Shown here piece after piece: positions 52,298 through 59,814 of a stretch of 64,000 bases of DNA; positions within the stretch are counted from its first letter, which is position 1, and each line of letters opens with the position of its first letter. The notes under the pieces were generated by a model. That model saw nothing but the letters and a program-made list of their open reading frames with translations. It ran no database searches and had not been told where the DNA came from. Location: assembly GCF_006546625.1 (NCBI RefSeq), contig NZ_VIAR01000014.1, positions 1 to 64,000 on the forward strand, in the 5' to 3' direction. This DNA is from Haloflavibacter putidus (lineage in GTDB: Bacteria; Bacteroidota; Bacteroidia; Flavobacteriales; Flavobacteriaceae). Both the position numbers and the translations under genes were made by a program.

Positions 52298-52663
52298 TTA
52301 TTCTTTTCTTTCTACACCTTCTCCGCTTTTGTTTAAATCTTTAAACTTTTCGAATTGTGCAGGATTTAAAACTTTTTTGGTGTTGCGAATTAATTCGCCT
52401 TCAAACTTTTGTTTTTTCTGGAAATACGTTTTGTTTTTTTCGGCGCCAGCCAAATTACGGTCATAATTTAAATTGTACGCGTAAAAATAACGAACCATTA
52501 GGTCTTTTTGCTCTGTAGTTAATTCTAATTGTACACCCAAATCACTCACTTGGTCGCGAGTTTCTTGCATAATTTCTTTCTCGCTGGTATTTTGTGCAAA
52601 ACCTGCATTGGCAAATACCAAGCTTGCAAAAACGAATGTAAAAAGGGTAATTATTTTTTTCAT
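52298..52663 (-). CDS. Small secreted protein of unknown function
   Basis: The 121 residues carry a clear signal peptide (about 1-23, NAGFAQ). The mature part is helical and highly charged, with LELTTEQKDLMVRYFYAY and NPAQFEKFKDLNKSGEG. The LTxEQ...hAQFEKF pattern recalls periplasmic Spy/CpxP-like helical proteins common in Bacteroidota, but the match is weak and I do not assign a function. It is monocistronic, convergent with the xrtF pair. Confidence 0.65.
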   Translation of the reverse strand: MKKIITLFTFVFASLVFANAGFAQNTSEKEIMQETRDQVSDLGVQLELTTEQKDLMVRYFYAYNLNYDRNLAGAEKNKTYFQKKQKFEGELIRNTKKVLNPAQFEKFKDLNKSGEGVERKE

Positions 52664-52935
52664 TTTGGTCTAAGTTTTAGTTTAATTTTGCCTTAAATGT
52701 ACTATTTTTTTTCGAAATAACAGAAAGCTTTTTATTTTTCGGTAGGTCTAAGCTTTTCGGAATTAAAAATACATCCTGTCTTTTTTGTCCAATAACATTC
52801 TAACATAAAAATATTTGCATAAATTATTTAGCTTTTTGTTACGATAAATAATTGCTTTAGTGTTACACTTTCGTGAAGTTTACTCATACTTAATTAAATA
52901 AAGTGCGTTTAGAAAACATTTCCGTAAAGCCATTA

Positions 52936-53478
52936 TTAATATAAGGAAGTGGCATAAATTGTTTGGTAGCAAAACTTTGGTGCATAATATTTTTCTAAGA
53001 AAGTCCGGTTCCAAAACTGTTTTTTGAATATAAATAACGGATCTTCTACCATAAACTGCGGAATAAAATGATACCATTTAATACCACGAAGTTGTAAAAA
53101 ACGTTTTGCTTCTTTTTGCAATCCCAATTCTTTGCAAGCTATGCTAAGCGCGTGGCGTTGGCATTTTGATGAGGTATAATTGTTGGCAATTTTTGGTTTA
53201 AAACCATAAAGATACAGTTGATCTTTTATGCGTTTATAGTTTTGAAACCGCGACCAACTATCCATAAAAACCAAAAAAATATGCAGAAAGGCAAATAAAA
53301 AGCAAGACCACCAAAAGCCAATCCAAAACACAGAGTTTTGCATTTCTGCTTGTTGCAATTGCCCCCAATAAATTAAAGACTCTGCTATAAAAAGTCCTTG
53401 TGAGACAAGCAGCCATTTACTTACGTGCAAATAAGACGCAAATAAAGATGGTTGTTTTGGCAGCATTTCCGGTTTCAT
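52936..53478 (-). CDS. Two-helix membrane protein of unknown function
   Basis: A 180-residue protein. Two hydrophobic helices lie at about 20-42 and 48-75, followed by a basic, Tyr/Phe-rich cytoplasmic-type region. A Cys pair (SKCQRHALSIACKELG) at about 104-116 is notable. No family is recognised. A copy of the CTTTACGGAA word lies just beyond its stop. The region 52664-52935 on its 3' side holds no gene I can support. Confidence 0.6.
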   Translation of the reverse strand: MKPEMLPKQPSLFASYLHVSKWLLVSQGLFIAESLIYWGQLQQAEMQNSVFWIGFWWSCFLFAFLHIFLVFMDSWSRFQNYKRIKDQLYLYGFKPKIANNYTSSKCQRHALSIACKELGLQKEAKRFLQLRGIKWYHFIPQFMVEDPLFIFKKQFWNRTFLEKYYAPKFCYQTIYATSLY

Positions 53479-53560
53479 CTTTCTAAGATAAAGAAATAAT
53501 CTTGAAATTTTAGGGATTAGGAAATTGGACTTTAGGAAATTAAATACCCGTTAAATTAAA

Positions 53561-53596
53561 AAGCTTGCCCGATAAGCAGATTTATCAGGCAAGCAG
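53561..53596 (-). terminator. Terminator of lysS
   Basis: A 13-bp stem with one C-A mismatch (GCTTGCCCGATAA with TTATCAGGCAAGC) is followed on the minus strand by a T tract. Confidence 0.8.
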
Positions 53597-53620
53597 GGTG
53601 AAATTTTTTCTTATTTAAAA

Positions 53621-55312
53621 CTACATTTTCTCTACAAACAAACCTTCGTCTGTTTTATTTACGTTGGCGAGCTCGTGGTTGCGCAGACCTTTTAGGGCTT
53701 TGTCCCATTTTTTGTTGCTCAGACCACTTTTAGCTTTTAAATCGTTTAATTCTTGTGGCGATTCTTTTTTCAGTAACTCAAAAACCACTTTTTCTTCCTC
53801 TTTCAAATCGATTTTTTTAGCTTCCGGTTTCATTTGAGGAAAGAACAAAACTTCTTGAATAGAAGGATTGTTGGTCAAAAACATAATTAGCCTGTCCATT
53901 CCAATTCCCAAACCAGAAGTTGGCGGCATACCGTATTCTAAAGCACGCAAGAAATCTTGGTCAATATGTCCGGTTGCTTCTTCGTCTCCTTTTTTAGCAA
54001 GCTTTAACTGATCTTCAAAACGAGCGCGTTGCTCAATTGGGTCGTTAAGCTCAGAATAAGCATTGGCAATTTCTTTTCCGCAAACCATCAATTCAAAACG
54101 CTCTGTCAACTCCGGGTTGTCGCGGTGTTCTTTGGTAAGCGGACTCATTTCTTTTGGATAATCTGTAATAAAAGTTGGCTGAATAAAATTAGGTTCGCAT
54201 TTTTCGCCAAAAATCTCATCAATCAATTTGCCTTTTCCCATAGTATCGTCAATCTCGATATCCATATTTTTGGCGGCTTCCCGTATTTCTTCTTCGGTTT
54301 TACCGGTAATATCAAAATTGGTAAATTGCTTAATCGCGTCTGTCATTGTTACTCTGGCATACGGTGCTTTAAAGTCTATTTCGTGTTCTTTAAAAGTAGC
54401 TTTTGTGGTTCCGTTTACGGCAATGGCGCAATGCTCCAAAAGATTTTCCGTAAAGTTCATCATCCAATTATAATCTTTATAGGCCACATAAATTTCCATA
54501 GCGGTAAACTCCGGATTGTGCGTGCGGTCCATACCTTCGTTACGGAAGTTTTTAGAAAACTCATAAACGCCATCAAAACCACCAACTATAAGTCGTTTTA
54601 AATATAACTCATTGGCAATACGCAAATAAAGCGGAATATCTAAAGCGTTGTGGTGTGTTACAAAAGGCTTTGCCGCCGCCCCGCCCGGAATTGATTGTAA
54701 AATTGGAGTTTCTACCTCAAAATAACCCTGACTGTTAAAAAACTCGCGCATTGCTGTAAACAAACGCGATCTTTTTATGAAAATTTCTTTTACGTGCGGA
54801 TTTACAGCCAAATCTGCATAACGTTGGCGGTAACGCGTTTCCGGATCTATAAATTTATCAAACTCTTTTCCTTCTTTATCTTTTTTAGGAATAGGCAAAG
54901 GTTTTAAAGCTTTACTCAACAAGCTAAAGTTTTTTACCATAATGGTTTTTTCGCCCACCTTGGTGGTAAAAAGCTCGCCTTCTATCCCGATAAAATCGCC
55001 TATATCTAACAATTTTTTATACACATCGTTGTAGAGGGTTTTATCTTCGCCGGGACAAATTTCGTCGCGGTTAAAATAAACCTGAATGCGGCCATCAGAG
55101 TCCTGCAATTCTGCAAACGAAGCTTTACCTTGTATTCTTCTAGACATTAGCCTTCCTGCAACTACCACCTTTTTACCCTCTTCAAAATCCTGTTTTATGG
55201 TTTTAGAAGTTTTGTTAACCGGATATAAATCTGCCGGATACGGATTGATGCCCATTTTTTTTAAGGAAGCTAATTTTTCCCTGCGTACAAGTTCTTGCTC
55301 AGATAATTGCAT
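53621..55312 (-). CDS. lysS: Lysyl-tRNA synthetase (class II)
   Basis: This 563-residue cytoplasmic enzyme charges tRNA-Lys. It has an N-terminal OB-fold anticodon-binding domain (about 45-160, VVAGRLMSRRIQGKASFAELQD), motif 2 FRNEGMDRTHNPEFTAMEIY, and motif 3 SGLGIGMDRLIMFLT near 480. A C-terminal extension of about 65 residues (KIDLKEEEKVVFELLKKE...FVEKM) goes beyond the usual ~500 residues and is typical of Bacteroidota LysS. It has its own promoter and terminator. Confidence 0.96.
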   Translation of the reverse strand: MQLSEQELVRREKLASLKKMGINPYPADLYPVNKTSKTIKQDFEEGKKVVVAGRLMSRRIQGKASFAELQDSDGRIQVYFNRDEICPGEDKTLYNDVYKKLLDIGDFIGIEGELFTTKVGEKTIMVKNFSLLSKALKPLPIPKKDKEGKEFDKFIDPETRYRQRYADLAVNPHVKEIFIKRSRLFTAMREFFNSQGYFEVETPILQSIPGGAAAKPFVTHHNALDIPLYLRIANELYLKRLIVGGFDGVYEFSKNFRNEGMDRTHNPEFTAMEIYVAYKDYNWMMNFTENLLEHCAIAVNGTTKATFKEHEIDFKAPYARVTMTDAIKQFTNFDITGKTEEEIREAAKNMDIEIDDTMGKGKLIDEIFGEKCEPNFIQPTFITDYPKEMSPLTKEHRDNPELTERFELMVCGKEIANAYSELNDPIEQRARFEDQLKLAKKGDEEATGHIDQDFLRALEYGMPPTSGLGIGMDRLIMFLTNNPSIQEVLFFPQMKPEAKKIDLKEEEKVVFELLKKESPQELNDLKAKSGLSNKKWDKALKGLRNHELANVNKTDEGLFVEKM

Positions 55313-55335
55313 AACGTTTATTTAATTTGAATCCG

Positions 55336-55366
55336 CAAAGGTAATTACAAAGTTTTTAGCAATCAA
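55336..55366 (-). promoter_or_regulatory. Promoter of lysS
   Basis: On the minus strand, TTG (55364-55366), 20 nt, then TACCTTTG (55336-55343), 23 nt before the ATG. Confidence 0.6.
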
Positions 55367-55443
55367 AAAAGCTTGCAAAAGCTTTTTAAATAATCTAGAA
55401 TTAGGATGATTTTAGTTATTTTTACCAGAATAAAGGCAATTTT

Positions 55444-56580
55444 ATGAAAAACACTCTACTCCTTTTGGCTTTTTTAAGCACTATCGGCACTTTTGCTCAA
55501 GTAAATGCAAACGATGCTAATCTTTTGGTTTGCGAAGAAGACACAGATGGTTATGCTACTTTTGACTTAACCCAAGCAAATACCGCTATTTTAAACGGGC
55601 AATCGCCCGCAGATTTAGAGGTGAGTTATTATTCAACAGAGGTAGATGCAGAAAGTGCCACTAACCCTCTAATGCCCACCTACTCAAATGTTATTCCCTT
55701 TACGGAAACACTTTATACGCGCGTAGAAAACATAGGGACTGGAAATTTTGCTACTGGTTTATTGGTTTTGGAAGTTGGCGAAGCTTTTCAAATCTTGCAA
55801 GACATTCCGGATAATGTTGCCTGCGATCAAGACGACGAACCTATGGATGGAATTACGCAATTTAATTTAACCACTGCCGAAAGTCTAATTCTTGGAGATT
55901 TGAATCCTGCCAATCACTCGTTTCATTATTACTTAACGGAAGACGATGCCGAAAACGCTATAAACGAAATTACAGACCCTGAGAACTTCACAAATATTTA
56001 CAATCCGATAACTATTTTTGTGATGGTTAAAAATGAATCCGGTTGTACAGCAATGAGTAGTTTTGAATTGTACCCAAGCGGTTGCTGGGAAGATTATGAT
56101 AACGATTTGGTAAGCGGCGCGGACGAAGATGTAAATAATAACGGAAACTTAAACGATGACGATACAGACGGCGATGGCCTAAAAAACTATATGGATAACG
56201 ACGATGATGGCGATGGTATTTTAACTGCCGATGAAGATTATAACGGCAATGGCGACCCAACAGACGATGATACAGATAATAGTGACGTAGCAGATTATTT
56301 GGAAGAAAATGTAGCACTTGCTACAACGTCTTACACAAAAAATCAATTTTCGGTTTACCCGAATCCTGCCAAAGAAGCTTTTTTTATTGAATTTACTAAA
56401 GCAGAAAAAAGCAGAAGCCTACAAATTTTCACCTTTGCAGGGAAGATGATAAAAGAGATTTCCTTTGAAAATTCCGTAAAGAAACAAAGAATTTCTATTA
56501 CAGATTTCCCGGCCGGCATCTATTTTCTTAGATTAAACACTGCAGAAAACACAGGAGTTAGAAAGCTAATTGTACGATAA
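55444..56580 (+). CDS. Secreted T9SS type A protein with thrombospondin-3-like calcium repeats
   Basis: The 378-residue protein has a signal peptide (about 1-19, GTFAQ). Two related strand-rich modules span about 25-115 and 120-205 (VCEEDTDGYATFDLTQA... and ACDQDDEPMDGITQFNLTTA). An Asp/Asn-rich stretch of TSP3-type repeats covers about 215-285 (DDDTDGDGLKNYMDNDDDGDG), which binds Ca2+. The last ~75 residues (FSVYPNPAKEAFFIEF ... GIYFLRL) form the type A sorting domain. Export is through T9SS and processing by PorU. The ligand is unknown. Confidence 0.88.
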   Translation: MKNTLLLLAFLSTIGTFAQVNANDANLLVCEEDTDGYATFDLTQANTAILNGQSPADLEVSYYSTEVDAESATNPLMPTYSNVIPFTETLYTRVENIGTGNFATGLLVLEVGEAFQILQDIPDNVACDQDDEPMDGITQFNLTTAESLILGDLNPANHSFHYYLTEDDAENAINEITDPENFTNIYNPITIFVMVKNESGCTAMSSFELYPSGCWEDYDNDLVSGADEDVNNNGNLNDDDTDGDGLKNYMDNDDDGDGILTADEDYNGNGDPTDDDTDNSDVADYLEENVALATTSYTKNQFSVYPNPAKEAFFIEFTKAEKSRSLQIFTFAGKMIKEISFENSVKKQRISITDFPAGIYFLRLNTAENTGVRKLIVR

Positions 56581-56641
56581 GGTAGTTCCAATTACTGAAA
56601 TAAGGTAAAGCTTTGCTGATTAAATTTATCACAATAAAAAT

Positions 56642-56679
56642 AAAAGTCTAGTTTTTCAATTAAGGAAGCTAGACTTTTT
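56642..56679 (+). terminator. Terminator after the TSP3-repeat T9SS gene
   Basis: A ~12-bp stem with one wobble (AAAAGTCTAGTTT with AAGCTAGACTTTT) is followed by T-rich sequence. Confidence 0.7.
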
Positions 56680-56747
56680 GCTTGCGCAAAATTGTAGTTT
56701 TATCAACCAAAAAAATAAATAATTGTACATTCGCAATCAAAAAAAGA

Positions 56748-56912
56748 ATGGATTTTTGGCGCGTACTCCTCGCAATATTGTTTCCGCCTTTGAGCGTAAT
56801 AGACAAAGGTTGTGGTTCTATCTTAATCGTACTTATTTTAACGCTTTTGGGCTGGATTCCCGGCGTTATTGCTGCCTTAATTATTTTAAACCGTCCGCCA
56901 CATGCAAAATAA
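56748..56912 (+). CDS. YqaE/Pmp3-family small membrane protein
   Basis: The 54-residue protein has two hydrophobic helices and the family signature LLAILFPPLSVIDKGCGS followed by ILTLLGWIPGVIAALII. Pmp3-type proteolipids help with membrane potential and salt or cold stress. The ATG at 56748 gives the family-length protein, while an upstream in-frame Met at 56682 adds a non-conserved charged tail. It overlaps lipB by 11 nt, so the two are coupled. Confidence 0.88.
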   Translation: MDFWRVLLAILFPPLSVIDKGCGSILIVLILTLLGWIPGVIAALIILNRPPHAK

Positions 56913-57645
56913 AGCTATCTATTTTCAAGATTTAGGGAGAGAAGACTATAAAACCGTTTGGCAATTGCAAGAAAAATATTTTGATGGCATTCTATTGCAG
57001 AAAAAAGAAAACCGGCAACTTAGCAAACAGGGTTTACAACCAAATTTAACTAAAAATCAATTAATTTTTGTAGAACATCCGCACGTTTATACTTTAGGTA
57101 AAAATGGCGATGAAGCGAATTTACTTTTATCAAAAAAACAATTAGCTGCCAAAAAAGCGAGTTTTTACAAAATAAATAGAGGAGGCGATATTACTTACCA
57201 CGGTCCCGGACAAATTGTAGGTTATCCCGTTTTAGATTTAGAAAACTTCTTTACAGATATTCATAAATATTTACGTTTACTGGAAGAAATGGTAATTCTA
57301 ACCTTGGCAGAATATGGCATAAAAGGCGAGCGCAGCAAAGGCGAAACCGGTGTTTGGTTAGACGTGGGAACACCGGCAGCCAGAAAAATTTGTGCTTTGG
57401 GCGTTCGTGCCAGCAGATGGGTAACTATGCACGGGTTTGCGTTTAATGTAAATGCAGATTTATCTTATTTTGATAATATTGTTCCCTGCGGAATAAAAGA
57501 TAAAGCGGTTACTTCTTTACATACAGAATTGCGTGAAAAAGAAGTTAATATACAGGAAGTTAAGCAGAAGTTGTTAAAGCATTTTGTAAGTTTGTTTGAA
57601 GCCAGATTTATACAACAAAATGAAAACAAAAAAAATTCACTTTAA
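56902..57645 (+). CDS. lipB: Lipoyl(octanoyl) transferase
   Basis: This 247-residue enzyme moves octanoate from ACP to lipoyl domains, the first step of lipoylation. It supplies the modification needed by pdhC and the glycine cleavage system. It has the family core NRGGDITYHGPGQIVGYPVLDL, then RKICALGVRASRWVTMHGFAFNV and FDNIVPCGI. Lys162 and Cys196 are the catalytic pair, 34 residues apart as in E. coli LipB. The gene starts inside the Pmp3 gene and overlaps the hydrolase gene. Confidence 0.95.
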   Translation: MQNKAIYFQDLGREDYKTVWQLQEKYFDGILLQKKENRQLSKQGLQPNLTKNQLIFVEHPHVYTLGKNGDEANLLLSKKQLAAKKASFYKINRGGDITYHGPGQIVGYPVLDLENFFTDIHKYLRLLEEMVILTLAEYGIKGERSKGETGVWLDVGTPAARKICALGVRASRWVTMHGFAFNVNADLSYFDNIVPCGIKDKAVTSLHTELREKEVNIQEVKQKLLKHFVSLFEARFIQQNENKKNSL

Positions 57646-58834
57646 AAATAGAAACGGACAAGAATTAACCGCCTATTTAGATTTACCTATAGACAGAAAA
57701 ACAACAAATTTCGTGCTTTTTGCACACTGCTTTACCTGTACCAAAAATTTAACTTCTGTAAGAAACATTAGCAAAACCCTAAGCAACCAGGGTTATGGAG
57801 TTTTTAGTTTTGATTTTACTGGATTGGGCCAAAGCGAAGGCGATTTTAGCGAAACCAACTTCTCTGGAAATGTAGAAGATTTGATAGACGCAGCAAACTT
57901 TTTGGAAAAAGAACACCAAGCTCCCAGTTTGTTGGTAGGGCATTCTTTAGGAGGCGCGGCCGTTTTATTAGCAGCAAAAACCATAAAAAGCATTAAGGCG
58001 GTTGCCACAATTGCGGCACCAAGCAATCCAGATCATGTAAAAAAACTTTTGCAAAACGATATTCAAGAGATAGAAAAAAATGGTTTTGCTACAGTAAAAC
58101 TTGCCGGCAGACCTTTTACCATCAAAAAAGAATTTTTGGATGATATAGAAAAGCAGCAGGTAGAAAGCAACTTAAAAGACCTGAAAATAGCGTATCTAAA
58201 TCTACATTCGCCACAAGATACATTAGTAGGCATAAGCAATGCAGAGAGTTTGTATAAAAATGCACATCATCCTAAAAGTTTCATCAGTCTAGACGGGGCA
58301 GACCATTTACTTTCCAACAAAAAAGATGCGATTTATGTTGGCGAAAGTATTGCGGCCTGGGCAAAACGTTATTTAGAATTTCCTGAAGACGAAAAATTAG
58401 AAACCAAAGAAGATGCGGTGGCCTCTTTGCATGCAGATAACGGTTTTACTACCAATATGCGCGCCGGCGACCATCCGTTAACCGCAGACGAACCAATAAA
58501 AGTTGGTGGTAATAATTTTGGTCCCAATCCGTTTGAACTTGTTTCTGCCGGACTTTCGGCTTGTACTGTTATGACTCTGCAAATGTATGCGCGTCATAAA
58601 AAATGGGATTTACAAAAGGTAGAAACGCACACCAGCCATCACCAAGAAAAAGAAGAAACCGAGGTAGATGGTAAAAAGAAAATTGTAAAGCACGACATTT
58701 TTAAGCGTAAAATCATGATGGAAGGAGATTTAGACGAAAAGCAACGCCAACGCCTTATAGAAATTGCCAACAAATGTCCGGTGCACAATACCTTAGCTAA
58801 AAAAGCAAAGATAGATACGGTGGCGGTGGAGTAG
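57620..58834 (+). CDS. Bifunctional alpha/beta hydrolase-OsmC fusion protein
   Basis: A 404-residue fusion. The N-terminal alpha/beta hydrolase (about 1-255) has the HCFTC oxyanion region, the nucleophile elbow GHSLGG (Ser109) and a late His in DGADHLLS. The C-terminal OsmC-like domain (about 265-404) has its two peroxidatic Cys, in LSACTVMTLQMYA and NKCPVHNTL. OsmC proteins reduce organic hydroperoxides. This fusion is known in other bacteria. The ATG at 57620 is preferred to 57596, which lies deeper in lipB; the 26-nt overlap with lipB is unusual but plausible. Confidence 0.9.
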   Translation: MKTKKIHFKNRNGQELTAYLDLPIDRKTTNFVLFAHCFTCTKNLTSVRNISKTLSNQGYGVFSFDFTGLGQSEGDFSETNFSGNVEDLIDAANFLEKEHQAPSLLVGHSLGGAAVLLAAKTIKSIKAVATIAAPSNPDHVKKLLQNDIQEIEKNGFATVKLAGRPFTIKKEFLDDIEKQQVESNLKDLKIAYLNLHSPQDTLVGISNAESLYKNAHHPKSFISLDGADHLLSNKKDAIYVGESIAAWAKRYLEFPEDEKLETKEDAVASLHADNGFTTNMRAGDHPLTADEPIKVGGNNFGPNPFELVSAGLSACTVMTLQMYARHKKWDLQKVETHTSHHQEKEETEVDGKKKIVKHDIFKRKIMMEGDLDEKQRQRLIEIANKCPVHNTLAKKAKIDTVAVE

Positions 58835-59063
58835 AAAAAAGTTTCGTTTGCAGAATTGTGCTCATTTGTGGAAGCAATTTTATTTTTTAAGTATTATTTT
58901 TTTCTGTGCTTTTCTAAAATACTATTTAATAGTTTAAGAGAATAGTAGCGTTCGTTTTTTAAAAGTGTTTGAAAAAAGTGGTTTCAACTCTTTAATTAAT
59001 CCTTTATTTATCACAATAAATCGAATCAGATTCAAATTCGCCATAATTCATATTGGCTGAAAT

Positions 59064-59094
59064 TTGCGAACCTTACCAATTTTTGGTATTTTTA
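59064..59094 (+). promoter_or_regulatory. Promoter of parDE with overlapping palindromic operator
   Basis: TTG (59064-59066), 20 nt, then TATTTTTA (59087-59094), one base off the -7 consensus. A perfect 6-3-6 palindrome TACCAATTTTTGGTA fills 59074-59088 and overlaps the -7 box by 2 nt, a position suited to repression by ParD binding. Confidence 0.55.
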
Positions 59095-59112
59095 GGTGTA
59101 AATTCAAAAGTT

Positions 59113-59364
59113 ATGAGCAAAAACACATCAGTATCACTCGGAAATTATTTTGACCAATTTGTGAGTAGTCAAGTTTCTGCTGGTCGATATAAAAACGTCA
59201 GCGAAGTTATAAGAGCTGGACTTAGATTATTAGAAAATGAGGAAAGTAAAGTTATTGCCTTGAGAAACGCCATTGATCAAGGCTTAAACAGTCCTATTGT
59301 CGAGGATTTTGACTTTGATGAAAATCTGAAAAAATTAAAAGCGGAAAGAAGAAAAAATGGCTAA
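59113..59364 (+). CDS. parD: ParD-type antitoxin of a type II toxin-antitoxin system
   Basis: An 83-residue protein. The N-terminal ribbon-helix-helix DNA-binding part is SVSLGNYFDQFVSSQVSAGRYKNVSEVIRAGLRLLE, the ParD/CC2985 pattern, and the C-terminal end is acidic (VEDFDFDENLKK) and would mask the toxin. The start is the ATG at 59113; an in-frame codon at 59053 is upstream of the promoter. It overlaps the toxin gene by 8 nt. It likely represses its own promoter through the palindrome upstream. Confidence 0.93.
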   Translation: MSKNTSVSLGNYFDQFVSSQVSAGRYKNVSEVIRAGLRLLENEESKVIALRNAIDQGLNSPIVEDFDFDENLKKLKAERRKNG

Positions 59365-59656
59365 AGTTGTATTAAGACAGGAAGCCATTGATGATTTAAA
59401 TAATATTTGGTTTTATACTTTCGAGACTTGGTCTGAAACTCAAGCTGATAAATATTACGCAACGATAAATATGGCCTGTAATGGAATTGCTAATAACCCA
59501 AGTGTAGGAAAAGAATATGATGGGATAAGCAAAAATCTTTTAGGAGTCAAATCTGAAAAGCATATAATTTTCTATCAAATAATTAATTCCGAAAGAATTG
59601 AAATTATTAGAATTTTACACGAAAGAATGGATTTGAAAAATAGAATAGGCGAATAA
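59357..59656 (+). CDS. parE: ParE/RelE-type toxin
   Basis: This 99-residue protein of the RelE/ParE superfamily has VVLRQEAIDDLNNIWFYTFETWSETQADKYY (helical hairpin) and the strand core KHIIFYQIINSERIEIIRILHERMDL. The C-terminal IIRILHERMD motif is typical of ParE, which poisons DNA gyrase. The cognate antitoxin is ParD immediately upstream. The 59657-59814 gap after it has no gene but holds one CTTTACGGAA word. Confidence 0.92.
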   Translation: MAKVVLRQEAIDDLNNIWFYTFETWSETQADKYYATINMACNGIANNPSVGKEYDGISKNLLGVKSEKHIIFYQIINSERIEIIRILHERMDLKNRIGE

Positions 59657-59814
59657 AATAACTACACCCAATAATATTTATAAATAGTAAAGAAATTCTT
59701 CTCATAGCTTTACGGAATAATTTAGCTTTTTGAACCTCTATTATTAAATAGACCAATAATTTAAAGACTGATTTCTTGATTATTTAATTTTCAGTAACTT
59801 TTTTAAAAAAACTT

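Noticed and set aside
52664-52935. Possible small gene or RNA
   Set aside because: No open frame with a start signal or stable fold is convincing; only one CTTTACGGAA word stands out.
58835-59112. Possible gene between the hydrolase-OsmC gene and parD
   Set aside because: AT-rich with stops in all frames; only the parDE promoter and palindrome are supported.
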